Assembly: GCF_963576675.1 (NCBI RefSeq)
Contig: NC_088918.1
Location: forward strand, 58,113,501-58,177,500
Direction of reading: 5' to 3'
DNA: 64,000 nucleotides
Source: Euphorbia lathyris
Lineage: Eukaryota; Streptophyta; Magnoliopsida; Malpighiales; Euphorbiaceae
In this document: positions 1-17,287 of the stretch, one piece after another
Layout: each line of letters begins with the position of its first letter
Position numbering within the stretch: position 1 is the first letter of the stretch
Program-made: the position numbers and the translations under genes
Notes under the pieces: model-generated
Databases searched by the model: none
What the model was told of the DNA's origin: nothing
What the model saw: only the letters and a program-made list of their open reading frames with translations

Positions 1-372
1 AAGGTTTCTTCAATTAACCCGACGAACTCTTCTTACAGTTGTCCACCATTTACCTGGGCAAGAAACAGTTGCAATCCCGAGTCTTCTCGCATTAAATACT
101 CGACTTAACTCTTCGGCGGGGGGGACTACATGATTCGGGATGTGAATCAGGGCCTCAAGGCCCAGGAAGGCCCAAGGCCCAAACGCCCTCTATAAATAAC
201 ACAGCTCATCTAGGAAGGAGAGGCGGGTAACTCTTTCTAACTCTCACACTATTGATTAATAGACACTCTTGAGCTACTAACTGTCTTGATCGTCGGAGTA
301 TCCGCAGGGACCCTTCCCGGCGCAGGGACGAACATCCAGGGAGCCAGGCCTCATCAGCAAAGGCTCGGATCA
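1..372 (+). mobile_element. 3' end of a Gypsy-type LTR retrotransposon with its 3' LTR
   Basis: A G-rich polypurine tract (about 115-125) is followed by a likely LTR that starts TGATTCGGG at 131. The LTR holds clustered GGCCCA motifs, a TATA box (191-198) and a downstream segment of the CGCAGGGACGAACA type common in plant Gypsy LTRs. CTCGGATCA at 364-372 is roughly the reverse complement of the start, so I place the LTR end there, tentatively. The rest of the element lies left of the window, so neither a target duplication nor the other LTR can be checked. Confidence 0.55.
191..198 (+). promoter_or_regulatory. LTR TATA box with upstream GGCCCA cluster
   Basis: TATAAATA lies about 10-40 bp downstream of three GGCCCA motifs (159-164, 169-174, 176-181) and a 14-bp palindrome with GGGCCT/AGGCCC arms (150-163). 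GGCCCA resembles the plant 'site II' element bound by TCP factors; that reading is inference. Confidence 0.5.
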
Positions 373-1042
373 CTATATTCGCATTCCCAGATAACTATTT
401 ATTTTGTATAGTGGAGATTTTAAACAACTAAATATATATAGCTATTTTGGACATGAGTTTTATGTTAAGTGTTTTAATACAGTGATTTACGTTTTGACTA
501 TGTGTGGTATTTTGAGAAATGATAACAAGTTTGATATTTTAAATTGCATATGTGGTTAAAGGTACTAGTTTGAGTATTTTATTATGGTTTAATCCATAAA
601 ATGTTCATTTTTACGAATATGAATTTTATATGATGCATTTTGAAAATTAAAATATATATATAGTTATTTTGAGTATAAGTATTTTATGTAGTTGATAATT
701 GCTTACTGAGATTTTTGTCTCACCTTTTTAAATGCTTTAATGTTTTTAGGTGAGAAAGTACAGGATAGAAAGAAGGTTTCCCACCGATTAGGCGAGGATC
801 GGAAGTTGTTACTTATTGTTAGAATTATTATTAGAACTTTAGTATTTAATTGTAATATGAGGAAGTTAGTAAATATGTTGAGGTTTTAATGTAATATGAA
901 TATGGATTTGTTTAGAATATATATTTAAGAGGAATACCAAAATAAAGTGATATTTATGATGTTTGGAAACTATTAAGTGTTGATTGTGATATTTCTATTT
1001 CACGCCCGATGCCGATTGGGGTCGTTTAGGGTCGGGTGTGAC
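373..1042 (+). other. LTR-like AT-rich segment ending GGGTCGGGTGTGACA
   Basis: There is no coding sequence. The right end (about 1001-1042), CACGCCCGATGCCG followed by a GGGTCGGGTGTGACA ending, resembles the 3' terminus of plant Gypsy (chromovirus-like) LTRs. No matching start or second LTR was found, so this is a weak call. Confidence 0.3.
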
Positions 1043-1620
1043 ATGTATTCTTTGTTTTCCACATTTTCATGTATTTTGCATGTTTTTCGTATTCTATGTT
1101 TTTTTATATTCGATGTTTTTCGTGTTTTCTACCTTTTTGTCGTTTTTCGCGTTTTTTTCATTTTCTATACTTTTACTATATTCTGTATTTTCATGTATAA
1201 TATGTTTTCCCCCATATTCTCTAGTTTTCCCTATTCTATTTTTTTCTAATATTATGTGGTTTCCCGTATTCTTCTTTTTTCGTATTTTCTACATCTTTCA
1301 TGTTTTTTGTTATTTCTCATTTTTCCCGTTTTTTGTATTTTCTACATTTTTTCCGTTTTCTGTTTTTTTTTTCTTGTTTTCTGCATTTTTCTACTTTTTC
1401 CATACTCAACAATTTCCCTATTATTTCTGTTTTTCGCATTTTTCTACGTTTTTCTATCTTTCTTCCATTTTTCTCGTTTTCCCTTTTCTTGTTTTTAACT
1501 TTATTTACCTTTCTATTTTTTATTATTTTCCCGTTTTCTCAGGATTTTCTTTTTCTTTTTCCCATTTTTCTCACTGTTTCTTTAATTCAATTATATTATT
1601 TGTACTATTTTTTTCATTTC
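1043..1620 (+). repeat. Pyrimidine-rich low-complexity tract
   Basis: About 580 bp of degenerate TTTTC/TTTCTAC/TTTTCC runs with marked strand asymmetry. All three forward frames read as Phe/Ser/Leu-rich frames of chance origin. No repeat unit is regular enough to call. Confidence 0.7.
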
Positions 1621-1639
1621 ATTATTAAAATTTAAAATG

Positions 1640-2640
1640 TGTGCAAAAAAATTAATAGTTTTTTAAATAAGATATAAAATAATTTTAAATTATAAAAATA
1701 AATAAATGATTTTAAATATTTTTATATAGTATAAATATTTAGTTGAGTATATAGAATTCCATGATTGTACACCAAATTATTTTCTACATATGATAATTGT
1801 ATTTTATCAATTTAAATATAGCAAAGCATATGATAATTATATTTTATCAACTTTTAAATTAGCTAAAAAACATTGTAATTGAATCTCTATCTCATTCTAT
1901 TGCATTACAAATTTTGATTTCATCTTTTACTTGATTGCATTGTATTTCATTACAGCATATCAGCATATCAAACACAATTCATATCAGCATATCAGCACAC
2001 AAGTTGTTGTAGATACCTTATAATGCCCAAGAACTTGTATTTATGCAGATTTTGCATACTAATTGTTTAGTGAAACCTATTCCTGAACCTGTAAATGCAA
2101 TGACGCAGCTCGGACAACAAAATGTTGCTATTTCATTATCAATCGTCATTTTCTGTGATATCTAATACAATTTTGAATTTTTTTATGGTGGTATTTTATT
2201 GTCTGCACAATAGTAAATGATAGAAGCTCTAGAAACTAGAAATTTTAAATGAATAAGTATATTTTGAACTTAAAAACGTTGTTCTTGTAAAAACTAATTT
2301 TTCTGCTTAAAAAACCTTCTAGACAATTATAATGGACATACTACCTGATTATTATATGAAATGAATAATTGAAGTGATTCTTTGCAAAAACAATCATATA
2401 CTAATACAGACCAAATTTCAAATCCACGAATATCAAAATTCTACATTCTAGCTCAATCCAGACAATTAGCTTTCAAATGTTTACACTTTTTTTTCTTGTT
2501 TGAAAATAAATGCATCGATTTCAAATAACCTAATCCAAACGCCACCTTAATATAATTTAATTTTCTGAAAATAACAAGGATCTAAGAATTCACACCCAAA
2601 TTTGCAGCAGTTGTAAAAATAATGATAGGGAGAACAATAC
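1640..2640. other. AT-rich intergenic sequence
   Basis: Lies beyond the 3' end of the RABE1 gene. It contains short repeats of CATATCAGCATATCAG near 1957-1995 but no recognisable gene. The part nearest 2728 probably includes the RABE1 3' UTR. Confidence 0.5.
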
Positions 2641-2728
2641 AAGCACCAATCACATAGTTATAGCAAAATTAGTTCCCATCAACATGCTTGAGAATGTAGC
2701 CACCAAATCCCAGTCTCCAGTGGCATCT

Positions 2729-9553
<6,825 letters not shown>

Positions 9554-9800
9554 GGTTAATTACTAATCACAAAGCCCAAACAATAGAATTAAACCCTAAA
9601 GAGAAAATGCGAATCTGTGAATCAACATAAATGAGGGAAAACATATAACAACATGATATGAAATCAAAAATCGAAAATACTGTAACTAAAGAACAAGTAC
9701 CAGATCGGGGAAGAAGAGAGTGAGATCTAATAAAGATGAGATTAGTAATGAAGAGGGAAAGTGTCCTCTGGTACGTCAGCACCGGTCGGCCGTTGAAAAA
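9554..9800 (-). promoter_or_regulatory. RABE1: RABE1 5' leader with likely leader intron, and proximal promoter
   Basis: Reading the minus strand, a pyrimidine-rich leader (about 9701-9790) ends GATCTG before GTACTTG. An acceptor ending TGATTAG lies nine bases before the ATG. This suggests a 138-bp leader intron at 9563-9700, a common arrangement in plant Rab genes. A TGACGTA motif (CRE/as-1-like) lies near 9770-9777. The intron is inferred from splice signals only. Confidence 0.5.
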
Positions 9801-10271
9801 AATTTAGGAGAGGAGAGGAATTTTTAAGAGAGGAACTTCATGCAATATTTAGCTTATACTCTTTGCTTCCTACCCGTTTGATTCTAATGTTTGGAGATCC
9901 ATTTCATATCCAACGATCGTTATTGAAATCGACATATTATTGAAATATGATTTTTAATTTTTCAAGGTATGCGACGACGTTTAACGCGCCAAGTTTAAGT
10001 AAACGGCGTTGGGATTGTCGTTACGTTACCTAGCAGGAGAAGTATCGGTCAACATACGCTGTCGTTTAAATTTAATGCGTTGGGGTTGTCAATATATCTT
10101 ATAGTTTGGCCCATACAATAAAAGATGCACCTCATAATTTTATAAAATAAAATAAAAGTATCAACTTTAATCTATTGGCTTTCATTATTATTGAATTATT
10201 CCACTTACTAAAAAGATTACGTAAATATGTTCGAATATAATTTTTTAAACTTTTTTCTACTAATCGGTATT

Positions 10272-10918
10272 TAGGGATGCAAACGGGACGGAGTAGGATG
10301 GGGAATGTGCATTCACATCTCCTGACTAGTCGGGATTCCCCATCCCCATCCCCGCGAGTTAGACGGTGATAGATTTGTCCCTCATCCCCATCCTCGAGGG
10401 ATCGTCATCCCCGTTTAAAAATATTTTTTTCCTATTCAACATCCCCGTTCCCGCGGAAAATCACCATTTATATAAAAAAAACCAGTATATATTTCTTTTC
10501 TCTTTTCCTTTCTATTTCTAGGTTTTATTCGAAAGAATGGCAAATATACTATGCTTTTAGTTTCGTTTAAGTTATGAAAAACATCCATTTAGTCCTTGGC
10601 TAATATTTTATTAACTCATTTAATTTTTTATTTGAAAACAAGTGTATTTAATTTAAGTGGAATGTTACAAATTATAATATTTAAAGTATAATTTTAATTA
10701 CAGTGAGAAATAATTGGGGATCTGTCGGGGATTAACAGGGCGGGGTCGGGGATCCCCACGGGGCGGGGATGTCATTCCCCATCCCCGTACCATCCCCGTC
10801 ACGGGGGATAAAATTATCCACATCCCCGTCCCATGGGGATTCTTATCGGTGATTGCTCGTCCCCGTCGGGGCAGATCACCGACGGGGACGGAGAATCCCC
10901 GCCCCACTTGCATCCCTA
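10272..10918. mobile_element. hAT-like MITE with GC-rich ends
   Basis: The left end TAGGGATGCAAACGGGACGG and the right end (reverse complement TAGGGATGCAAGTGGGGCGG) form terminal inverted repeats. GGTATT (10266-10271) and GGTATA (10919-10924) flank it, a probable imperfect target duplication. The terminal 100-200 bp are rich in GGGGATCCCC-type sequence; open frames there are chance products of GC richness. No transposase. Confidence 0.7.
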
Positions 10919-10984
10919 GGTATAGTTAATATAATCATATAAGCAATCCAACTTAAATTATCCAATTATTAGGAAAAGCAAGGG

Positions 10985-11330
10985 GTAAATTACACCAGTG
11001 GTATTTGAATTATACAGCAGTTCACACTTTGGTACTTGAATTAGATTTTATTTCAAACATATATATCAAATAAAAGTGATTGGATAATTAAGTACTTTTG
11101 ATCAGTAAGTGACCGGTCAATGCGAGTTTGACCTTTTTAGCAAATAACTAGGACCCACTGCACACTAACTAACCTAAAAAGACTACATTACCCTCTAATT
11201 AATTCCAAAAATGTTCATTTTCTCTCTATTAGAATTTGTTTATCTCTCTATCTTTCTCACTCTTTCAATATGTCTTTCTCTCTTCGAATGATTTAGATTT
11301 AGAGTTTGTTTCCATTTCATCTTCACCATT
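10985..11330. mobile_element. Partial MULE-like MITE related to the one at 58862
   Basis: Starts GGGGTAAATTACACCAGTGGTATTTGAATT and continues through a GACCGGTCAATGCGAGTTTGACC-like block, then a CTCTCT-rich block. The element at 58862-60126 shows the same order of motifs. I did not find the opposite terminus. Confidence 0.45.
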
Positions 11331-12640
11331 ATCGCGTTCGCCAACTCAATCAATGTCTTTTATACTTTTCTTTAACCAATGATTGTAACAATTCATTGGT
11401 TATAAATGACTAGGATTTAGGATCCCCCTGTTAACTCCTAAGAATCGATAAGTGAATGTTGTGTGAATTTAAAGGTTAACTCGAGACGGTGATTTTCCAT
11501 TAGAAAATAGTAAATCCAGTTAAAAACTTACTAAATCTACCTCAAACATTATTAGGTTGATGCTTGATTAGACAAAATACCTACTAGTGCTTGAAAGTAT
11601 TAAACGTTATGAAAACCAGGGTTAAGCCGTAATCTAGACCATGAAGCCGCATTATCCGGTTAGGGTATAGGATTAACTAATATGCTAAATTGACTCGTTT
11701 ACTTGATTAGGTTTCACAATTCAACTTCTCTATCCAATTACTTGGTTAGGTTTCTTAGATAGAGGTAAGCAATACTTTTAGTTAATCCTACAACACAACC
11801 TAAACACATATTTAACGATCTCTATTTGTTAAACACGATTCACTGCCATCCTAGCCTATAGTGTTTTAGCTCATGTCTAAGCTAAGACACATAGGCATAA
11901 TGGGATGGATTGAATATGAACCCATATCCATCAAGTTGGGTTTATTAACTCAAGAATAAAAGACGAAGGAAGATGAAACTCGAAATTAGATAAACTAAAG
12001 TTGAGAATAAAAGGTGAGAAACAATTTAATGTCCAAGCTTGCTTAACTATAATAATAACGGAATGAAAACAATAAATTAAACTGAAGTATAAAAACAGGA
12101 AGTAAAACTAAACTACGACTAAGCTAAACTAAAGGTAATTCGATCTCGGCGATTCGATGATAACTAGATAATTAATTCATAGCTTAAGCTTTCTATTTAT
12201 AATGATTAGGGTCGCCTTCCTAGTCTATTTAGGTCTTTTTCGCTTTTTCAAAGTTGGGTCATAATGTCTGAGATTGAATCGGAACATAACACTCAAAGTA
12301 GAAGCATTGGAGGAAACGGATTTGCCATTTTAATCATTGCTTGTCGAGCAGCCTTGCTTCTGTTCGTCGAGCAACATCAGTTTTTTTGTTGGCCTATCTC
12401 CTATTGGTTGACTCGTTGATGTTTGGTTTCAACGAGTTGATGGCAGCTCGACATGCACACTTGTGCAACTCACCAAGCAGTGTTGTCCTTACTGTCCTTT
12501 TTTGCTCTGTTTCATGCTCGTTTGGTCCTGAAACAACTCAAAACACTCATTAGACAAATAATAGACAAAAGACACTGTAAACTAGGGTATTAAGGCTAGA
12601 AAAGCATATAAAACGGGGCCTAAACTATACTCTAGACTCT
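11331..12640. other. Unassigned, probably transposon-derived sequence
   Basis: There are no convincing coding frames. Short words such as TTAGGTT, CTTGGTTAGGTT and GTCGAGCA recur, as in non-coding parts of LTR elements, but no LTR pair or terminal repeat was located. Confidence 0.3.
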
Positions 12641-13330
12641 ATATAATATGACGATAACATATTCAATTTTATTTCCAACTATAAGAATTTCATCAACATA
12701 TGATGATAAAATGACAATTCACTTTTGTAGCTCTTTTTATAGGCACAATGGTATTCTTCAATCACTTTGAAGTCATTCAATACCATCTCATTATGAATCA
12801 AATATACCATTGTCTAAAAGACTGTTTAAGGTCGTACATTGATCTTTTCAATTTACAAATCTTATGTTCGTTGTCTCGTTCAATGAAACCTACATGTTGT
12901 TCTATGTAGGTTTATTCATCCAATTCTCAATTAAGAAAAGCAGTATTGACATTCATTTGATGTAACTCTTGATCTAAATTTGTCATTATAGCTAAAATTA
13001 ATTTGATGGACATGAACCTCGCAACAAGTGAGAAAGTTTCCTCAAAATATATCCCTTTCTATTGAGTGTGGCCCTTAGTAACTAGGTGAGCCTTGTATTT
13101 TTCGATACTATCAGTCTTTCGCTTTATATTGAGAACCCACTTATTCCCAATTGCGCTACGTCCTTTTGGAAGATCAAGTAGTTTCCAAACTTGATTTGAT
13201 CTCATTGAAGCCACTTCTTTAATCCACTTGTCTTTTGTGGGGAATGAAAAATCCTCTTTGATGTTCTTTGGCTCTTCATCGTCTTGTACAGTGACTAAAA
13301 GAGATGTGTCTTTGATTTGTTCTTCAAAAT
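12640..13330 (-). pseudogene. Copia reverse transcriptase relic
   Basis: Minus-strand reading gives recognisable but decayed Copia RT blocks in order: KDKWIKEVASMRSNQVWKL, then GNKWVLNIKRK, then KAHLVTKGHTQ followed by a stop, FEETFSLVARF, and LHQMNVNTAFLN followed by KLKRSMYDLKQS. Several stops and frame changes interrupt it. No LTRs were seen around it. Confidence 0.75.
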
Positions 13331-13334
13331 TTGG

Positions 13335-14090
13335 AGAAGAAATATGAGTTTTAATTAAAAGTTGGGATTTTCAGAATATGATTTTTGTAATCCTAATTAC
13401 ATAGTCCCAACAATCAAATTAATGCAAGAACAAACAATAGATTGAGCGGCTCTAATCCTCTCTCTATGGCCGGAACTGAACTTCACGTGGTGGGGAAGGC
13501 CTTTGCTATTCACATCTTCCTGTCCAGCATAAAAGAAGACGAGAAGAAAACAAATGGAAAACATTAAAAGAAAAAACAAATAGAAAGCTCTATCGTTTTA
13601 AGTTTTAATAATTTTATTGATATGGTTTTAATATGAACAACTCAAATTTAATGGAGGGTCAAGATTAAAATAATAGGATCAGTCCAGTTTTAGTTCAACT
13701 TTAGAGAATCTGATTTCCTATTTGTGCTCTTTGTCATGGATTTGCAGAAACGGATTTCCATTCCTTGGTCAGCTACACCTATGTTTAGTGACGAATACAT
13801 GATTGGACCGTTAGGGGATCAATTTTACACTTGCACGTAAAAAAATTGCTAAATCGAACTTGTTTAATTTTTTTTTTTTTTTTTTTGCTTATACATACAT
13901 GTTACCATCTAAATGGTCTAGAATTAAGTTTTCATTACTTTTCAAAATTAACAAAAGTAAGATCGAGTCATTTTGAATAAATTTTGGAAAATTTATCATC
14001 TATAAAATATTTATCAAATTGGATTTTGTAATTAAATACAAACTCAATAATTAATTGAACTTTAATTTATCAGAAACGGAAGCTGAAATC
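13335..14090. other. Intergenic sequence with one orphan exon-like frame
   Basis: Mostly AT-rich. A 60-codon minus-strand frame (13397-13579) contains QEDVNSKGLPHHVKF and looks less random than its surroundings, but I recognise no family. A T(16+) run lies near 13868-13886. Confidence 0.3.
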
Positions 14091-14179
14091 ATCCCAAGTA
14101 AAAGTGGCTTTGCCGGGGGCCTGGCCCCTCGAGACCTAACAATGTCTCCGCATCTGCCTATGCTCAATAGATTTGGTCG

Positions 14180-14390
14180 TTTTCTTTGGTAAAAAAAAGT
14201 TTAGGTAAAGGTAGGTCTACCCACTCCCAAGGTCAGGGCAAACCACAGACCTCGATGAGGGTTTACAGTGGAATTTACAGATCACCTATCAATGAGGGCT
14301 AAATTTTGACGGAGTGGGGAATCGAACCTCAAACCTTTAATGTAGGGGACTTAAGCTCTCATTTTGACAATCTTACAGATTTTTGGATCT
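14180..14390 (-). mobile_element. Possible tRNA-derived SINE
   Basis: On the minus strand AGGTTCGATTCCCC (around 14320) is a good match to the RNA polymerase III B box. The body follows, and the unit ends in a T-rich tail (TTTTTTTT near 14196-14203), as Au-type plant SINEs do. The A box is not clear and no flanking duplication was found. Confidence 0.4.
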
Positions 14391-14399
14391 TCATTTTGA

Positions 14400-14761
14400 G
14401 CTCTAATTTCCCTATATTGTTGCTGTTATTTGCTGGTCCATTTGGCAAAATCTAAATGCTTGGATTTGGAACAATAATGGAAGGGTGGTTGGCTGGTATA
14501 GTCTATAGTAATGCTACTGGGGTTCTTTTTCACTGGAATAGTGTCCGAGCTGCTGCTTCTGTTCATCGGACTGTTGCTGCTCCAATCAGTGACAAATGGT
14601 CATCTCCTACTTTGGGTTATCTCAAGTGCAATGTGGAAGCCTCCCGGAATTCGTAGCTGCGAAAAAAGGGATTCTAGCTTGCCCCTTTGAAGCATTAATT
14701 GTAGAAGGTCTTAGCTTTCTAGAAGTTCTTGGGAGGGAGAAATTCTATTATAGTCTCGGTC
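14400..14761 (+). pseudogene. LINE ORF2 RNase H relic, left part
   Basis: Frames read KWSSPTLGYLKCNVEAS, then FVAAKKGILACPFEALIVEG with LSFLEVLG, matching the start of the RNase H domain at the C-terminus of plant LINE ORF2 (family pattern 'P..G.LKCNVDAS'). It is cut at 14766 by the outer Copia element. The probable continuation is at 32457. Confidence 0.6.
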
Positions 14762-14766
14762 CATTA
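14762..14766. repeat. Left target-site duplication of the outer Copia (CATTA)
   Basis: CATTA here is repeated at 32452-32456, directly outside the two LTRs. This fixes the limits of the composite insertion. Confidence 0.9.
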
Positions 14767-15025
14767 TGTTGAATGTATAGTTTGATATACGGGAGTATTA
14801 TGGAGATAGAGAGAGATAAGTAATAACACAATAATGGTTTGAATCACCTTAGTGATTATGGCTCAGAGGCCTTATATTTATAGTGAGCTAATAGTAGTTT
14901 GTATAGGAATACAATACACAAGTATAATCATATTGAAACTCTACCTAGCTAGGGTTATAGACAAATTGAAACTCTAACTAGATAGGAATCTATTTACAGA
15001 GATAATAGGAACATTATCTCTAACA
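14767..15025 (-). repeat. 3' LTR of the outer Copia
   Basis: 259 bp, aligned throughout with 32206-32451. It is preceded (on the minus strand) by a purine tract GGCTTGAGGGGGG at 15026-15038. It carries a 6-bp insertion and several substitutions relative to its partner. Confidence 0.92.
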
Positions 15026-15035
15026 CCCCCCTCAA

Positions 15036-16743
15036 GCCGATGGCGGGCACGAACAAAGAGGCGAGAGCGTAGCATCGTGAAGCGAGCCGGAGCTATCGGC
15101 TTGGTGAGTATGTCTGCAACCTGATCATCGATTGGAATGAATCTGACACTGAGAAATCCTCTGTGAACTTGTTCACGGACAAAATGATAATCTAGCTCAA
15201 TGTGCTTCGTACGAGCATGAAAAAACTGGATTTGAAGTGAGATAAATTGCTCCAACATTATCACACCATAACTGAACTGGGGTAGGTAAAGGAAAGCCCA
15301 GATCCGAGAGAAGTGATTTGAACCATAGGAGTTCTGCCGTGGCATTTGCCACTGCCTTGTATTCACTTTCTGTGGAGGATCTGGCTATTGTGGGTTGCTT
15401 GCGGGTCTGCCACGATACAATGCTGGATCCAAGGTAGACACAGAAGGCACCCGTGGATCGTCAATCATCAGGACACCCTCCCCAATCACTATCTGAGTAA
15501 CAATGGATGTGCTCTATTGGTTTTATGGACATGACTATCCCAAAGTCTGATGTGCCCTGAATGTAGCGTAAGACCCTCTTGACTCCTTTCCAGTGCTCAT
15601 CAGTCGGACAGTGCAGGAACTGACATAATTTGTTAACTGCAAAAGCAATGTCAGGACGAGTGAATGTTAAGTATTGAAGTGCTCCCACAATGCTTCGATA
15701 TTCATCTCCAGAGGTTAAGCTGATGCCTAGCTCTTTTGAAAGTGTTGGCGTGGTGGCCATGGGGGTCAATGTAGGTTTGGAGTCAATCATCTTCACTCTG
15801 TCTAGGATGTCAGCCACATACTTGGCCTGACACATGTGAATGCCATCCTTCTCATATCTTATCTCAATTCCGAGAAAGTATTCTGCCTTACCAAGATTGC
15901 GAATGGAAAACTCATGTTCAATGACTGCAATTGTGTTGGTGATGTGTGCAGGGTGGTTACCTATTATGAGTATATCATCAACATAGCACAAAATGTAAGT
16001 ATTTTCAGTGTCGGTGCGTCTGATAAATAGAGAATTGTCAGCCTGTGACATCTTGTACCCAAGTGAGAGGAGAAATGTTCGAAGGCGTGTGAACCATTCT
16101 CACGGTGCTTGCTTTAATCCATAAAGACTCTTTTTGAGAAGACAGACATGATCCGGTCGGTCACTATCCCGAAAACCCTGCGGTTGTTCCATATAAATTA
16201 TCTCTGATAAGTTTCCATGAAGGAATGCATTAGAGACATCCAGTTGATTGATGAACCAGTTGTTTGCTGCTGCAATGGCAAAGACAGACCGAATGGTTGT
16301 AGCTTTGATTACTGGACTAAATGTTTCTTTGTAGTCAATCCCAGCTTTCTGAGTGAATCCCCGTGCTACTAAATGAGCTTTGTGTCGATCAATGGTTCCA
16401 TCAGACTTCTTCTTTGTACGAAAGAGCCACCTAGAGGTGATGACATGCTGATCATGTGGTCTCGGTACAAGTTGCCAGGTGCCATTGTCCAGAAGAGCTT
16501 AAATCTCGTCAGACATTGCTGTGCGCCATTCAGGTTGTTTGTTGGCTTTGCTGAAGCATGTGGGATCCACTGTGCCATTTAGATGTGTAGCTAGAAGTCC
16601 CTCAAACCGTCCCCTTGAGTGAAGAGACGACTGTCGAAGCTGCATATAATGTTGACGTGGACCAATCAGTGGTGCATTGCGAGGTCTGGGCCTTGCAGTT
16701 GGAACAGGAGCAGGTGGTGCTGTAGACACCGAGTCGGAGGACC
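15036..16743 (-). pseudogene. Outer Copia pol: reverse transcriptase and RNase H
   Basis: The minus strand reads a Copia RT-RNase [20 protein letters not shown], then [38 protein letters not shown], the catalytic YVDDILI near 15962-15985, then RNase H with RSSTESEYKAVANATAEL, KHIELDYHFVRE and VADILTKP. In-frame stops occur at 16499-16501 (TAA), 16100-16102 (TGA where the family has Arg in the 'QAPR' motif) and 15461-15463 (TGA where Arg is usual). A frame change occurs before the last RNase H block, at 15366 or slightly upstream. Upstream it is cut by the solo LTR ending at 16744. Confidence 0.9.
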
Positions 16744-17160
16744 TGTGACGAAAACCTGAAACAAGACGGTCGAAGCGATTGATTCCGGAAGTTTTGAAAA
16801 ATATATAAAGAATAATAAGCGGAGGAAAATTAACGGCACGGCGCGAGCACGCAACGGCATCCCGCACGCGGACGACGATGGTCGAACGCCCGCTTGACGG
16901 CTCGAGACGTGCGTGCGGCGTCCGTCGGAAGCACCGCGAGTGGCACGCTCTCGACGTCCGAGCAATGCCTGGTACCGCTGGCGGTGCGCGCCCTCGTGGG
17001 CCGTTGAGCACACGTGCCTGGCAGCGCGAGGCGCGCGTTCGGCGGCCGCGACGTGCGAGCGTCTGGCTACGCGGAACGCGCGCTCGATGGCCACGGTGTG
17101 CACGCGTCCGACGGCGCGGGGCACGCCCCGAGGGTCGCCGGGCGGGCACCCAACCACGTC

Positions 17161-17258
17161 GGGCGCTCGCCCAACAAGGTTGGGCGGTAGCCCAACACTA
17201 GGTTGGGCGGCCGCCCAACCACAATGGGCGACGCCCAAATTTTTTTGGGCATCGCCCA
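17161..17258 (+). promoter_or_regulatory. Five phased GC palindromes upstream of the solo-LTR TATA box
   Basis: Inverted repeats lie at 17161-17172 (GGGCG/CGCCC), 17180-17195 (TTGGGC/GCCCAA), 17201-17220 (a perfect 20-bp palindrome), 17225-17237 and 17246-17258 (TGGGC/GCCCA). Their centres are about 21 bp apart, roughly two DNA turns. The last centre is about 28 bp before the TATA box. Confidence 0.75.
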
Positions 17259-17279
17259 TTGTTCCGGGATCCGTTTCCC

Positions 17280-17287
17280 TATATAAG
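17280..17287 (+). promoter_or_regulatory. TATA box of the solo LTR
   Basis: TATATAAG follows the palindrome array. Transcription would begin around 17310, running rightward, antisense to the surrounding outer Copia. Confidence 0.6.

Noticed and set aside
977..1635. Several overlapping Phe/Ser-rich open frames
   Set aside because: They come from a pyrimidine-rich low-complexity tract, appear in all three forward frames, and have no domain.
10698..10929. Mirror-image frames on both strands
   Set aside because: Caused by the near-palindromic GGGGATCCCC-rich end of a MITE.
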